From: Takakia lepidozioides
Taxonomy: Eukaryota; Streptophyta; Takakiopsida; Takakiales; Takakiaceae
DNA: 64,000 bases
Direction: 5' to 3'
NCBI GenBank assembly: GCA_030704615.1
Contig: CM060734.1
Location: 33,372,042-33,436,041, forward strand
Under the pieces are notes generated by a model, which saw only the letters and a list, made by a program, of their open reading frames with translations, ran no database searches and was not told where the DNA came from. This document shows positions 10,226 to 21,677 of this stretch, one piece after another (positions within the stretch are counted from its first letter, which is position 1; each line of letters begins with the position of its first letter). A program made the position numbers and the translations under genes.

Positions 10226-11845
10226 TGGGGACATCAACCTTGGATCGTGGGGAAGGAAATGCATGCTTAGCCCGGCTTAGCTAGCTTAGGAATCCGATTG
10301 CAAAAACTTGTGTTGTACAAATTTTGTTATAAATGAAATGGTTTCCAAATGTTGTGTCTCCTATTTTGTTTGGAATGGTGATGCATAGTATGGTTGGCTA
10401 GTGTGTATAATGCATGCTAGCTTACAAAAGTGGGAGAGGTAAATTAGATTAATCGTGTGTTTGTAGTGCCGAAATCGGGTGACTCCCATCCAAGGGGCAA
10501 GGAAACTTGCGCCTTCTTTGGGAGTTCACGTGCTAGTGCGCACCTGACGCGTGCGCGTACTATAACTGCGCTACCGAGGGGGTTGCCTTGTAGTGCGGGC
10601 TAACGCGGAAGCTACGTGCTTCCGTTCACGTACTATAATCGTGTAGCCTCGGGACGAAGTCGTAGTGCGGCTTCGGCGTGTTCCCATACCTCAGGCCAGC
10701 ATTCCAAGGCGGACCCAATTGTCGTGATTGGGGCACACGGTTGATTCAAGGTTATCTTCCTAGTCAAAAAAAGTTCAAGGTGAACTTTTGCTCAAGGTGA
10801 TGCCAAAAGCTCAAGGTCGCAAGCAATGTTGTTGCAGTAAGGCGATTCGATCCTCGGGGAGGATCGTTCCTTGGCAGTGAAGTGGGCCGGGAAGAGTGCA
10901 CTGGGTGGAGCTTGAGAGGCTCCACCCTTGGCCGAGACTTGGAGGAAGTCGGCCGAACTAGCTAGTGAAGAGTAGAGTCAAGTGTGGGGTTTGGTTCTTT
11001 GTCATGGGACGCCATGGTGCGAAAACAAACTCCTTGATGTGGGACGCCACAACTTGGATATTCGTTTCCACAAAATGGACAAGTCGATGATGACATCCAC
11101 TCCATGTTGGTCGGGGTGTGTGTCGCGGCCCTTTGCCTTGAGGGCAGGGGGTCGGGACGCAGAGGGACTGCCCCTGTGGTGGGGGCGGTGGCAGCAATAG
11201 GTACGGGGGGCTGAAACACCCTTGAGTGCCCAAGGTACTCAAGGAGGCGGAGGCACTCACTAGGTGGAGCCCCGCACACCGGGTTGCGGTTGGCTCCACA
11301 AGGGGTGATGGTAGCTTAGTGGGACTTAGTGGGGGTGGCATAGGACTCACCATAAGGCGGAGACCTTGTGGTGGAAGTCGTGGGGAGTCTTGGGACTCAC
11401 CACGGTCCAATGGGGCCGTGTTGGGTGGGCCAAGACTCACCGCGACTCATCACCGGGAATCGAGGGTCTTCGTGGTGGTTCGCCATAAAATGACATGGTT
11501 GTTTGTGAAACCCCCGCGGACAGTCACAGAAGTATATATAGGGAGTAATAACCCCGAGAACGGGGCAAGCCCGTTGGTGACCAAAAACTAGTGAGTAAGC
11601 GAGCGAGCCGGAAAGCGACCAAGGAGTGGGGAGCTATTCCGGACTGCCATCTACCAAAGGGAATTTCCACTAGGCCCAAATTGGTGGAGGGTCTGTTGGG
11701 GGAAGAAAGGGGGACCGTTATGTCCCGGTGAGCAGCCGAAGCTCCGAGTTGGCCCGGCGGCCAGGTTGGGAGTTAGGCGCGCGTATCAAAGCGAGTAACT
11801 ATGACTTGAAGGGGAGCTTACCGAAGTGAGGTGCGCGACATGGAG
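10226..11845 (+). mobile_element. probable 3' noncoding region/LTR behind the chromodomain
   Basis: About 1.6 kb without credible genes follows the chromodomain stop. It is richer in GC than its flanks and contains a good TATA box (AGTATATATAGGGAG, near 11528-11542) followed by GC-rich sequence, as expected of an LTR promoter. Exact LTR ends were not found because no second copy is in the window. At both ends of the displaced block the host element reads CACTGT (9876-9881 region and about 11847-11852), possibly a target duplication or microhomology. Confidence 0.4.
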
Positions 11846-13056
11846 CCACTGTGTTTTCTTCCTTAGACTTGGCCTCTGGATTTTGGCAAGTGCTTCTGAC
11901 TGAGGAAGGAAAAGAGAAAACCTTCTTTGTCTGTAGGATGAGCAAGTACCAGTATGAGACCATGCCTTTTGGTTTGTGCAATGCAACTTCTACCTTCCAA
12001 CGCCTAATGGATATTGTCTTTGGAAATTTGAGGTGGGAGTGTGTTTTGATATACATTGATGACATCAATTATATTCAGCCACCTTTGAAGCCCATCTTTT
12101 TGACTTGCAACGTGTCTTCAGCAGACTTAGAGCTGCAGGATTAAAGGTTAAGCCAAAGAAATGTGAATTGTGCATGCCTTAGCTCACTTCTTGGGTCATG
12201 TTCTATCAAAAGCAGGTCTTAAGCCTTCGCTCTGTCTGGGAGTTTCCCATTCCCAAGGACAAACACTGTGTTAAATCCTTTCTTGGTTTGGCTTCTTACT
12301 ACCGGAGGTTTATCAAACATTTTGTCATGATTGCTTTTGCTTTGACCAAGCTTCTGGCTAAGGATGTTCGCTTTGAATGGGACTTTCCAACAAGTTGCCT
12401 TTGACAGGTTGAAGGTTGCTCTCACCACTACTCCAGTCCTTATGTTTCCTAATTTTCACATGTCTTCCAAGATGCAAACAGATGCTTCTGATGTTGCAAT
12501 CTCTGCCATTTTGTGTCAAGTAGTTGATGGGAAGGAGCATGTCATTGCTTATGCTTCTAGGAACCTGGACAAGCATGAAAAGAACTACTCTATCACTGAT
12601 AAGGAGGGGCTAGCTTTGATCTTTGGTGTTAAACACTACAGGCAGTAATTGCATGACAACAAGTTTGTGGTTGAGACTGATCATCTTCCCCTTCAGGCAT
12701 TGCTTCGGCCTTGTGTGTTGTATGGTAGACTGGCACGATGGGCTATGTTCCTACAAGAGTTTGACCTTGACATTGACAAGAAGGGGAAAGAGAATTCCAA
12801 TGCAGATACTCTTACACGGGTTGAGCCTCATGTAGGCAAGCCTATGGTGACCTTGGAGGACTTGGCTGCTCTTGATATATCCTCTCCTAAGGGGACATGC
12901 CATGTTCTTAACCTTTATGTGTTGATCAACAGCCTCTTCTTCTTGATCCATCTAGCTTGGAGATTGCGTGGGGCTGGTCTAGCCTTCTTGATGATCCAGG
13001 CTGAGTCCCTATATTGTTGGTTTGGACATTGGATCTCATGTCTCAAGCCTTTTTGA
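11846..13056 (+). pseudogene. Ty3/gypsy reverse transcriptase and RNase H, broken
   Basis: The RT copies element RNA and the RNase H degrades it. The RT starts mid-domain (FSSLDLASGFWQVLL), then YETMPFGLCNATSTFQRLM and the catalytic box as YIDDI (about 12050-12064). RNase H follows with MQTDASDVAISAIL, YASRNLDKHEKNYS and VVETDHLPLQALL. Frameshifts and stops occur near 12140-12200, 12404 and 12647. The RT finger subdomain is absent upstream and no integrase follows. Together with the gag and protease at 7.2-9.9 kb this is probably one element cut by the 9893-11845 block. Confidence 0.8.
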
Positions 13057-13422
13057 GGAGCTGATCTATCCTTCCTTATTCCTTGTCTTTCATTTTCAGC
13101 CTTGGTTCGGGTTTGGTGCATCTACTGCTGTACTCCGGTGTAGGTTTTGGCAGTGCTTTAAGGCCTGATTTGCCTCCCCATGAGCCGTTTCAAATGAGGC
13201 AAGGATCTAGTGGCTGGAGATAACATGAGGCAGGCACTCCATGTCACCCTTACTAAAGCTCATTGAACCTCGCTTATATGCAATGCAATCATGGATGATA
13301 TGCTGCATGCAGCGCTACTCCATCGATGTCTTCATGGACGTTCACCTACAGGGCTCCCTAAGTCCTTGCTACTTGGAGGTACCACCACAAAGCTAGTTAG
13401 AGCGTTCATCTCTCACCTTCAC

Positions 13423-13755
13423 CAGCCTTATGGAAAACAACTGACAGTCACATTCTTAGGCTGCTTGTTGGCAATGCTAAAATCAAACAAATTCTACGCA
13501 TCGGGTATGTTTTTGCGGAATGGGATGAACTTGCGCAGGTGCGAGGCTCTATGGCGCACGATGTTGATGCCAATCAAAACCGAGATTGACGGTGTGAAGG
13601 AGATTTTCTTCCATGACGATTACAAACGAGGTCCACGCTATTTTGACGACCAGCCCTCTACGGGAGAGCCGCTGGATTTGAACGTGGCGTACAGTGACTG
13701 GTTTAAAGAGTCGGTTGACAATCAGGATGTGTACATTCCAATGCACTATTTATAA
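13423..13755 (+). pseudogene. possible C-terminal part of a HUH Rep-like ORF, inverted relative to its N-terminal part
   Basis: The end of this frame (RRCEALWRTMLMP, VKEIFFHDDYKRGPRYFD) resembles, from memory of the family pattern, the C-terminal block of Rep-like proteins found as repeated genes in algae and seed-free plants. The N-terminal block of such a protein is on the opposite strand immediately to the right (13766-14363). The first third of the frame (from 13291) is not recognised. This is a tentative reading. Confidence 0.35.
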
Positions 13756-13765
13756 ATCCAAATGT

Positions 13766-14363
13766 CTATATTGATTGATGGTTGTCTCTGAATTTTGTAC
13801 ACAAAATTAGCCTGCTATCGGAATCAAAAACATTAGAGGGTGTTAGACATATCCGATTTTTCAGCTCCGCGCTACCGTATAATGTGTACATTTCTTTGCC
13901 CTCTTCCATGTCATGAGCTGTAACGTTGTGACTGAAAAACTTGAAATGTGGCTGACCAAGATCCTTTAGACAGTGGCCTAAGATACCTTTCCACGTATGC
14001 AACCTGTCGTAGTTTTTTGCACATGACAGTGTGTCCTGCCGGTGGGCAAAGATCCTATCCTAGATAAGCTTTTATAAGTTTGCTCACTTGGATGATGCTC
14101 GTCGTTACAATCCTAATGACCATCTGAAAATGCAAGTGGGACATGGTACCGCCTCGTTCCACTGCAAAAAACCCGGCAAAGCATTTCTCTTTGACAAACT
14201 TTTTTAACAATTCAAAGAGGTCAAGCTGCAGGTCGGATCCTCCGACGCCTACAATATAGTTTTTGATGCACCTTTCTTTGGCGCTAGAAGTTTTTTCGGG
14301 CGGCTCCTTCCTCTTTTTTTGCAGGGTTCTGCTTCTGCTTCCATCCTCGCCTACACCGCCCAT
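13766..14363 (-). pseudogene. HUH Rep-like endonuclease (Replitron-type candidate), frameshifted
   Basis: HUH endonucleases nick DNA with a tyrosine and bind metal through His-hydrophobic-His. The upstream frame (14363-14055) gives FAGFFAVERGGTMSHLHFQM, with H-L-H as the HUH motif. A frame change near 14050 leads into 14002-13766, with WKGILGHCLKDLGQPHFKF and LKNRICLTPSNVF. In relatives I recall the second block as GY-x-x-KD, which would place the catalytic tyrosine where this copy has histidine. If so the copy is inactive for two reasons, the frameshift and the lost tyrosine. The family assignment is by motif memory only and needs a profile search. Confidence 0.5.
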
Positions 14364-14744
14364 TCGCGTACTGTCAGCTACACTCCCTGCCTGGTCTAGT
14401 ACAGTCCTCCTCGTACAGCATGCCCTCTCCAGCCCGCGCTAGAATGGTAAGCGGCTAGGCGGATGTGCTCTAGGGGACCCCTAGAACGTTATGGACTTTA
14501 GAAGTTTCCAGACTATTTGCCCACATTGCGGCATGTGGCACCCAAGTGGGGCCCATGCCATTTACCACTTGGCCTAGAATGCAGGGGCACTTCTATTCGG
14601 ACAACGGCTTAAGCGTCCGCTGGCCTTCCACCGATTTGATTTTTCGGGTGTTTGGGGCAGATATTTTCTCAATTCAGCTAGGAATGGTGTTTCTTTTGGA
14701 AAGTTAAGTAATAACGTAAATCAAACACACAACCAGGATCTCAG

Positions 14745-14892
14745 GGCCAGAGCAACTTTGGTGATCCGGTGCATTGGCCCGTGGGTCTGGGGTTCAAACC
14801 CCTTCGCTGACATTGGACTGGCTCTGTCCCGTGCCTCCCGTTAATCCCCCTCAAGCTCCGGTCGCTGCGTAAGAAAAAAAAACAAACAAACT
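14745..14892 (+). mobile_element. tRNA-derived SINE-like element with A-rich tail
   Basis: GGGGTTCAAACCCC (about 14790-14804) is a strong B box, preceded by a looser A-box-like TGGTGATCCGGTGC. The sequence ends in an A-rich tail (AAGAAAAAAAAACAAACAAAC, near 14872-14892). There is no foldable tRNA. It is unlike the SINE family at 5 and 47 kb outside the boxes. Confidence 0.5.
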
Positions 14893-15842
14893 CTATGTTT
14901 ACATCCATCCAGACTACAGTCACCGGTCGGTAGCTTGACCCACATGTACCTGCACCGTACCGCACGGAGATAGGAGGCTGAATTTCACCCCGATCCAGAT
15001 CAGCGCTTGAAGACCGTCCGATATATTAGAAGGACAGCGGCAGGTCGTTGGATGTGGGAGAGGCAGCGGCGCCTCGGTCAATGCGCCTGGACATTAGGCC
15101 AGTTTTATTTGTTCGTGCACAAAACGTGCTTGCGAGTGTCTCTGGGATTGTTGGACTCGCGTGGTTGGTTTGCTGGAGTCAATGAATTACCGAGAATCCT
15201 TCGGACTAGAGAGCTTCATTGGAGACATGATGACCAGGTTTTACTTTTAGTCATGTAGGAGACCAGTCCGATCTCGTCACAGCGGTCGATTGCTGTCATT
15301 GGCCTCTTATTCACCGCTTGTGTTTGCAGAACATTGTTTTTCTTTCCTTGCTGATCCTAAGATCTCTTTTCCGTGGATTCGTCGAGTGTTGGCTTGTAGA
15401 TTATGTAGCGGGAAGCAACTCAAGCGATGTCGTACGTTACAGGCATACAAGGGCAGCTGATTGAGATTAACGGTATTGCATCTTATTATCTGGCGGTGCA
15501 TTGTAAACGATGTGATGTTGTATACGGCAACAGTGCTCAGATTCACTACTTGATGAACTCGTCGTGTCAGACTTCCGGTCGATCGGAGAGCTTCGTGCCT
15601 TGCCTCAGCTCTCTGTCATTCTGACTATGAGTAAGGACGTGAATGTCTCTGAATGCTTGAACCATGAACGAGATCTCACCCTTCACGAGGAAGTATGCTG
15701 GAACGAAATTTTCGTGTTCAGCAGTTATTGCAACTTATGGTGGAAGATCTTTGTCACTAAGTTGCTCTTTCTCGCTTTATATGCAATGCGATACTACAAT
15801 GAAGTGTGCGATGAAGAAGTGTGCATTGACGGTCTCGCACTG

Positions 15843-15874
<32 letters not shown>

Positions 15875-16198
15875 AGATTGGTCGATGTCAGATGCATTTT
15901 TATTTGGAAGGACTCTGTTTGCAATGCGTCATACTTACTTAGTCATCTATCCGACGAGATGCGCTATATTCTTAGTGAAGGGGTTGCTCGAGGGCCTAGA
16001 ATGAAGCATAGTTTTGCTCAATAATACTCAGCTTGTTTGGTCTTCCAGTCTCTGAAATCTGTGGGGGTTCGGAAGCCTGTCGCCTACAACTAGAAATTGT
16101 GCGAATTTCACGTGTCTGGTCGATTTTAATGACTCGGGCAGTGTTAGGACGAGTCTCAGTGAATTGGTCAATATGTGATTTCGTTGAGTGATGTCCAG
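14893..16198. other. no recognised gene; (GA)n at 15852-15874
   Basis: This stretch lies upstream of the first recognised exon of the C2-domain gene and must contain its start codon exon and promoter if the gene is intact. I could not choose the first exon. A GA microsatellite of about 11-12 units is at 15852-15874. Frames at 15427-16004 have no recognisable domain. Confidence 0.4.
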
Positions 16199-16735
16199 TT
16201 GTTGGTTGCAAGAACTTAAGCGACAAGGAGTGGTTCACAAGGCAGGACCCTTACGTGTGTATTGAGTATGCATCAAATAGATTCCGCACAAAGACTGATA
16301 CAGGTGTGATTGTCACTCTCTACCACTGGCCCTGGTAGGAACTTTTAATCTGGGTAACCTCCAGCAAATCTTTTTCCTGCCAGGAATATATGAGGTACAG
16401 ATTGTCTTTCCCTTTCATAGTTGCTCACCGAATGATGGGGTTGGATTTTAGTTGAAAGAATCCTCGGTAGTCAGTGTGATATGTTGTCAGGCTAATGAGT
16501 AGTGTGCTCAACAGGTTTGGGCGGTTGTGGAGGACTGCTGATGAGCTTTTCTTCTATAAAGGTGGCAGCTCTGGATTGCAAAACGGTTGAAAGTCTGATC
16601 CTGTGGCAGATGGAGGCAGGAATCCATCATTCAATGAAAAGTTTATGGTGCCCCTTATTGAAGGTCTGCGGGAAATGAATGTCCAAGTGTGGAACAGTAA
16701 CACACTCACATATGACGATCACATTGGCACTGGAA

Positions 16736-16781
<46 letters not shown>

Positions 16782-18855
16782 GCGCTCAAACTGGGCGCGG
16801 GGTCAATGGCCACAAAGCTACGGCAAGTACAATCTCTCTGTGTGGCCTTCTCCTCTCCCGTTGATCCTGAAAACATTCCTGAGGAAATTAGTTTACTTAC
16901 AAAGGTGGGTCTAAGCCTTCAGCTGGCATGAAGCAATGATATTGCCCTCAAGTTTCCCTCCTCATGTCCCCTTTGCATTTCTGCCCGGGACAAATTTATA
17001 CACTGTCAACCTCAGTCCGACCCTTACCTTTTTGCTCTGGAATTGCAACACCAACTTTCTGAATCAGGAGCAAATGTGGGAGTTTCTTTGAAGACTCTGG
17101 CAGTTTTTTTCATCTGTATGGCACAGTTCACATTCTTTGCAATTCTGTTCGTCTTCCAGAGTCTTGCTGGAGAAAGCCCTGTCAACAGGGTATGATGACT
17201 CTGCATGGCCTCTCAAATCCAGAAGTGGAAAGTAAGTATCTCTGCTGTCAGTTTTCAGTTGGAAATACGGTTTCACTACTTTTAACTAGTGACATAACAA
17301 TGCAAGCTTGAATTTGACTGTCTGGGCTCTATATTAAGTATCACCCTCAGGTATGATCCTTCAGTGTGTCATGAATTTGACTTTTTGAATCAGTGTCACA
17401 CTCAGAGGTATTACCCTTTTGAGTGTCGTTGCATTGATTTTTTTCAGTAGTCAGAATAGGCTGTGAAACAATGAGCTGAAGCTCCTGCTCTTTAGGTGTT
17501 TATAAGAGTGTGAAGGACACATTTGTTGGCCCTAGCCATTCTGAGGTTCTGGGTATTTGGCAGGAGCTCTGGAGAGTTAAGGTTAATCATACATTACGCA
17601 AATGCGGTAAGCCTTTGAACCCTCTTATACTGGAGAGTATAGTGAAAAGATGTCGTGTGAGTCCGTTGCACTCAATTCAGAATTTGAAGGCTTAGTCTCT
17701 ATCAATTAGAATAACTTGTTAAGTGATACTTTCTGATTGGAGGTTGCACATTCTCTCGCTCTCTGTTTCTCTGATTATGCTACTATCGCTCCTACTTTCT
17801 CTATCCTTTTCTAATACCTTAGTTCTTTCAAAATGTACCAGAAAGAAAACAACCCTTCATATGGGGCAGGACAAGCAGCCCCTTATAATGGTTCATATCC
17901 TGCCCAACAATACACTGCACTACCAGTGTCAGGCTACACAGTATTGGCTCCCCAGTACCAAGGCACATATCCACCTACCACCCCTGCAGGATACCTTCCC
18001 CCTCAAGTCCCTCCTCCATATGCTGTTCATGGATACCCTCCCCCTCAAGTCCCTCCTCCATATCCTGTCCATCCCCCTGCAGGATACCCCTCCCCTCAAG
18101 TCCCTCCTCCATATTCTGTTCATCCTCCTGCAGGATATCTGCCCTCTGGATCCTCCAGTCACTCAGTTTATCCTCCCCCACAGCCTGTACCTGGTGGTTA
18201 CCCCCCTGCAGCAGCCCCTGCTGCTGCTGTACCGTACGCATACCCGCCTCCAGCATATCCACCAGTACCAGTAGGCTATGCTTCCCACGCTCCTCACCCA
18301 ACACACTATCCTGCAGCTCCAATGTACGCAGGTACTCACTTTTTCTAACTTTTGTTCTCTTTTATTGCATTGTGATGGTCTCCTTTTTCTTCATGGATGA
18401 GCATGGTGGTTTCTCCTTGCTTATTCAAGTTGACGAGGGGAGTGTCATCTAGCAGGCATGGATGTCTGTCCCAAAAGAGGGGTGTGGCTAGCAGCAATGT
18501 ACTCATGGCAGATACTTAATATTTTGTTTCAGATTGAACATCTGATGGTGCGTGACAAAAGTCCCTGAGAGGTAAATGGACTGGGACTCTACAGGAGACT
18601 AAAGAAATTCGGGGATTTGAATTTTACATATTTGCTCAAATTAACTCTTGACATTGGTTGTGGGAATGTGTTGTTATTTATTGCACATTCACAGGACCTG
18701 TGGCATTGGGGGCTGCGGCGATGGGGGCCTATGAACTCTATAAACATGGCAAGCATGGCAAATACGGCAAGCACAAACATGGCAAGTTCAAAGGAAAGCA
18801 TTTGTGGGGCAAACACAAGTTCAAAGGCTTCAAGCTTAAGCATAAGTGGAAATAG
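16199..18855 (+). CDS. C2-domain protein with Pro/Tyr-rich region and Lys/His-rich C-terminus (first exon not found)
   Basis: C2 domains bind phospholipids, often with calcium; plant proteins of the SRC2/elicitor-responsive class couple one to a Pro-rich tail. Exons with matching GT-AG phases: 16199-16303 (CKNLSDKEWF, DPYVCIEYA), 16610-16736 (GGRNPSFNEKF, YDDHIGTG), 17160-17231 (YDDSAWPLKSRSG), 17823-18331 and 18695-18855. The fourth exon encodes repeated PPQVPPPY and HPPAGY units. The fifth gives GPVALGAAAMGAYELYKHGK, then a KHGKFKGKHLWGKHKF tail ending KHKWK, as in glycine/proline-rich GPRP proteins. The last C2 strand is not obvious between exons 3 and 4; a small exon may be missed. The 499-base reading from ATG 17833 plus the last exon would alone encode a 219-aa GPRP-like protein, so a separate gene is the alternative. 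Intron 2 holds a (CT)n repeat. Confidence 0.7.
16741..16830 (-). repeat. (CT)n microsatellite with short dispersed repeat, inverted copy
   Basis: A CT run at 16742-16778 starts five bases after the donor site of a C2-gene exon. It is followed by a reverse-complement copy of the core seen at 1420-1500 (TTGCCGTAGCTTTGTGGCCA on the minus strand). Core and GA/CT run occur together in more than one copy. Confidence 0.6.
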
Positions 18856-19880
18856 GTGACTCTCTCTTTCTCAGGACCCAAAGTCTTTAGCAGCATACCT
18901 TCATTGGTCTTTGAGTGATGTTTAGGGTTTATTGATGGGCTCTATTGGTTTTCTCTTGTAATGACAATCACTGGGCTGCTCTGCCCATACCAGGTGCAGA
19001 GGCACTGCCAAGGAAAATCCAGTGAGCACAACATCCTTTTCTCATTCTTCTGGTGTTCAAGACAGACCTTTGACACAGCTGGTTGCCATCAAGCTGTAGC
19101 AGCAGTGCATGGCATTTGATTAGGATGTCTTCAGTCGGTCTCTCCTACAGTCACCCTGGTTGTGTGAAATAATGTAAGACTTGTAGATCTGATGGAACGT
19201 GTGTGATGTGGCAGGTCTAAATGCATTGTAGCCAGCATTAAATGCTCTGTCAATCACTTAAGCACAATCAACAACCTCCCACTAGATGATGCTCAAAACT
19301 GTGAAGTCCCGTTGCTGCCAATCTTCACAAGGTGTACCAGCTTGGTTGCATTGTCTGATTAATTCATTGATTTGTCGCTTGCAAATGCAGGTCTACAAGC
19401 AAGTTCTTTTCAACATTGGTAGTTTACTTGGGGATTGTGTTACAGCATTGTTTTGTGCTGGTTACCCAAATTAGGGGAAAATTTAGAACTGGTACAGAAT
19501 CGAATTAGTTCCGTCCTGAAAGTGAAATTGTCCATGTTGTGTCACCTGAATGTCTTATGCCAGAAAGCGCATGTCTATATTAGTGTACTAAGGTTTCAGA
19601 TGCTCTGTCTGTCATATGGAGATTCAAAGTGTTTTGAGCACTGATAGTGCTGCAGATGATCAATAACACCTGAGGGACATTGTGGAAAGTGTTTGGTGTA
19701 TCACTCCTTGGTAGCCTGATCATTTTACGTAGTCGTTCAAGTTCCTATTCCAAATACGTGTAGTTTGCGACAAAAGAGTAGCGCTTTTCTTTTTGAAATT
19801 TCTGAGAATGTGTCTGGAGCATACCCTAAGTTTTAGGTCTATGGGACTGTTGAGATGCAGAGGAGGTACGCTATCAGCGG
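18856..19880. other. no recognised gene
   Basis: This is the 3' flank of the C2 gene. Short frames only; no repeats or RNA genes were recognised. The first few hundred bases are presumably its 3' UTR. Confidence 0.4.
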
Positions 19881-19884
19881 GTAG

Positions 19885-20560
19885 TTGGATACCATGGTTT
19901 GTGAAGGTGTGGGATACAAGGTGGACGCTGAAACTGTGGCAAAAGCACAGGGCCTACCGGCTTCAGGAAAGATCCCTGCAGAGACAGTTACAGAAGCGAA
20001 GGAAGAATTAAAGTGGTTCTTTCCTGGTCACAGCCCCAATGGGCTCATCCTTAGAACGTGCACTGATAGAGGACTGCACAAGCACGTAAAGAGGATGCAT
20101 ATTAGAACATTTGGACCTTTGGCAAGAAGCATGGTATCTTGGAAGCTGGCATCTGCAGCCTATGTTGACCTGAGGAAGGGTGAGTTTGTTCTGCAAACAG
20201 CTAAGGACAGATGGCAAGCTCTCCAGAGGCAGCTACTCATGGGGGTGCGCCTTGGTACCTTTGTAAATGAGAAGGGAGCAGCTGCTCTGGAGCAATCTCC
20301 TGCCTTAGGGCTTGAGGTGTTTAAGGAATACCAAAGGCTTGACTGCACTTATGCAACTGGGAGCTGAGATCCACACCTTCAAACAGGTCAAAGAAAGCGA
20401 GGTGGAATTGAAGTCAAGGGAGACTTGTAAGGTCCAAGAGTTGCCCAGGAGAAGAGGAGGACAATTGAATACTTGTCTGATGAGCTTGCTAAAAATCTGA
20501 CTGAAAACAGGAAGCTCCAGCAAAATGAAATGGAGCAACACTTTCCTCAAAAATGTGGTT
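19885..20560 (+). pseudogene. unidentified ORF, probably decayed
   Basis: The frame 19885-20367 (about 160 aa) continues after a break into a Lys/Glu-rich helical stretch (TIEYLSDELAKNLTENRKLQ, about 20460-20520) that ends at a stop near 20560. The N-terminal part (EGVGYKVDAETVAKAQGLP) is not recognised. Protein-like composition and a coiled-coil-like C-terminus suggest former coding sequence. It could belong to an unknown mobile element or a host gene; no function is assigned. Confidence 0.3.
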
Positions 20561-20569
20561 AAGAAGAAG

Positions 20570-21670
20570 AAGAAAAGATAGAAGTCCGCTGCTCTGAGAG
20601 AGACACAGGATCAAGAGATTGACGAAGCTCAACAGGCAATTATGGGCTCACCAAACTAGAAAGAAAAGGTGACTACTAGTTTTGAACAGATTTGAAAGAG
20701 TCTTTGGATTGTGTTCACTCATGACTCATCCCACTCCTTTTGTGCAAGTAATGACACAGGACGTTCAAGAGTGGTGGGAGAGCAAGATGAGCATTTTAGA
20801 TGAGTACAATGTGGAGAAATCCGCATTTTAGTGCTAGTGTTTCTCATGATTGGCTACTTGAAAATAATTGCTTGAAGAAGACAATACTCCAGACAGTGTC
20901 ACTACTACCCATCTATAGACTGTCCGCAGACTACTGATCTTCTTCCTATCTGTGAAGCATCACACTGATACAGTACAATTTTTTCACTTTGGCAATCGCT
21001 CCATGTGTCTCAAAATTACCCTTCTCTAGTACAGACCTATGAGCACCTGATGGGCTCCAGATCTGTAGCTTGTCTCCTTTGATTAAGGCCTACTGTGGCC
21101 ATTCTACTCATTTAGGAATTTGTGGTGTCCATCAAAATCTGATTTGTCATGTGCTACAGGGCCATCTGTTCAGAAGAGTATGGACCAGAGTCCCTCGGGA
21201 ATAGAGACTGCCAGAAGTTTACAATTGCCCCATTGTCTTCTGGCAAAAGATTTGCTGGGATTGTGAAAGAAACAGTATCTGGTTGAACTTCCAGGTAATG
21301 AAACAGCTGACATACCACCAAAATACAACCAAGATTGACCTGGAGTACAATTTGGAGGAAATTGCTACGTTTTTAAAAAACTCAAGCATCAAAGTTTAAC
21401 ATCTAACAAGGGGGTCTGGCACAATTGACCCGAGTGGCCTCTTACCCCTTACATACTGTACTTACTGCCTCCCCATTGCAGCCTCATAAGTGAAGATCCT
21501 TAGTCACCCCCGCAAAAGAAACAGCTGTTTGATGATACACTCTACACCTCCTGATTACCCCTACTCAGAGCGACAAGGAAAAAACTTTGGCTGGCCTCCA
21601 TAACTGCATTTGAGTTTGGCATATCCCACTTCCATCACTATAGGAATGTCAGCTCCTGTGCCTTGTATTG
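20570..21670. other. no recognised gene
   Basis: Nothing recognisable on either strand. It lies between the decayed ORF and the 3' end of the NudC gene. Confidence 0.4.
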
Positions 21671-21677
21671 TGCGAGA

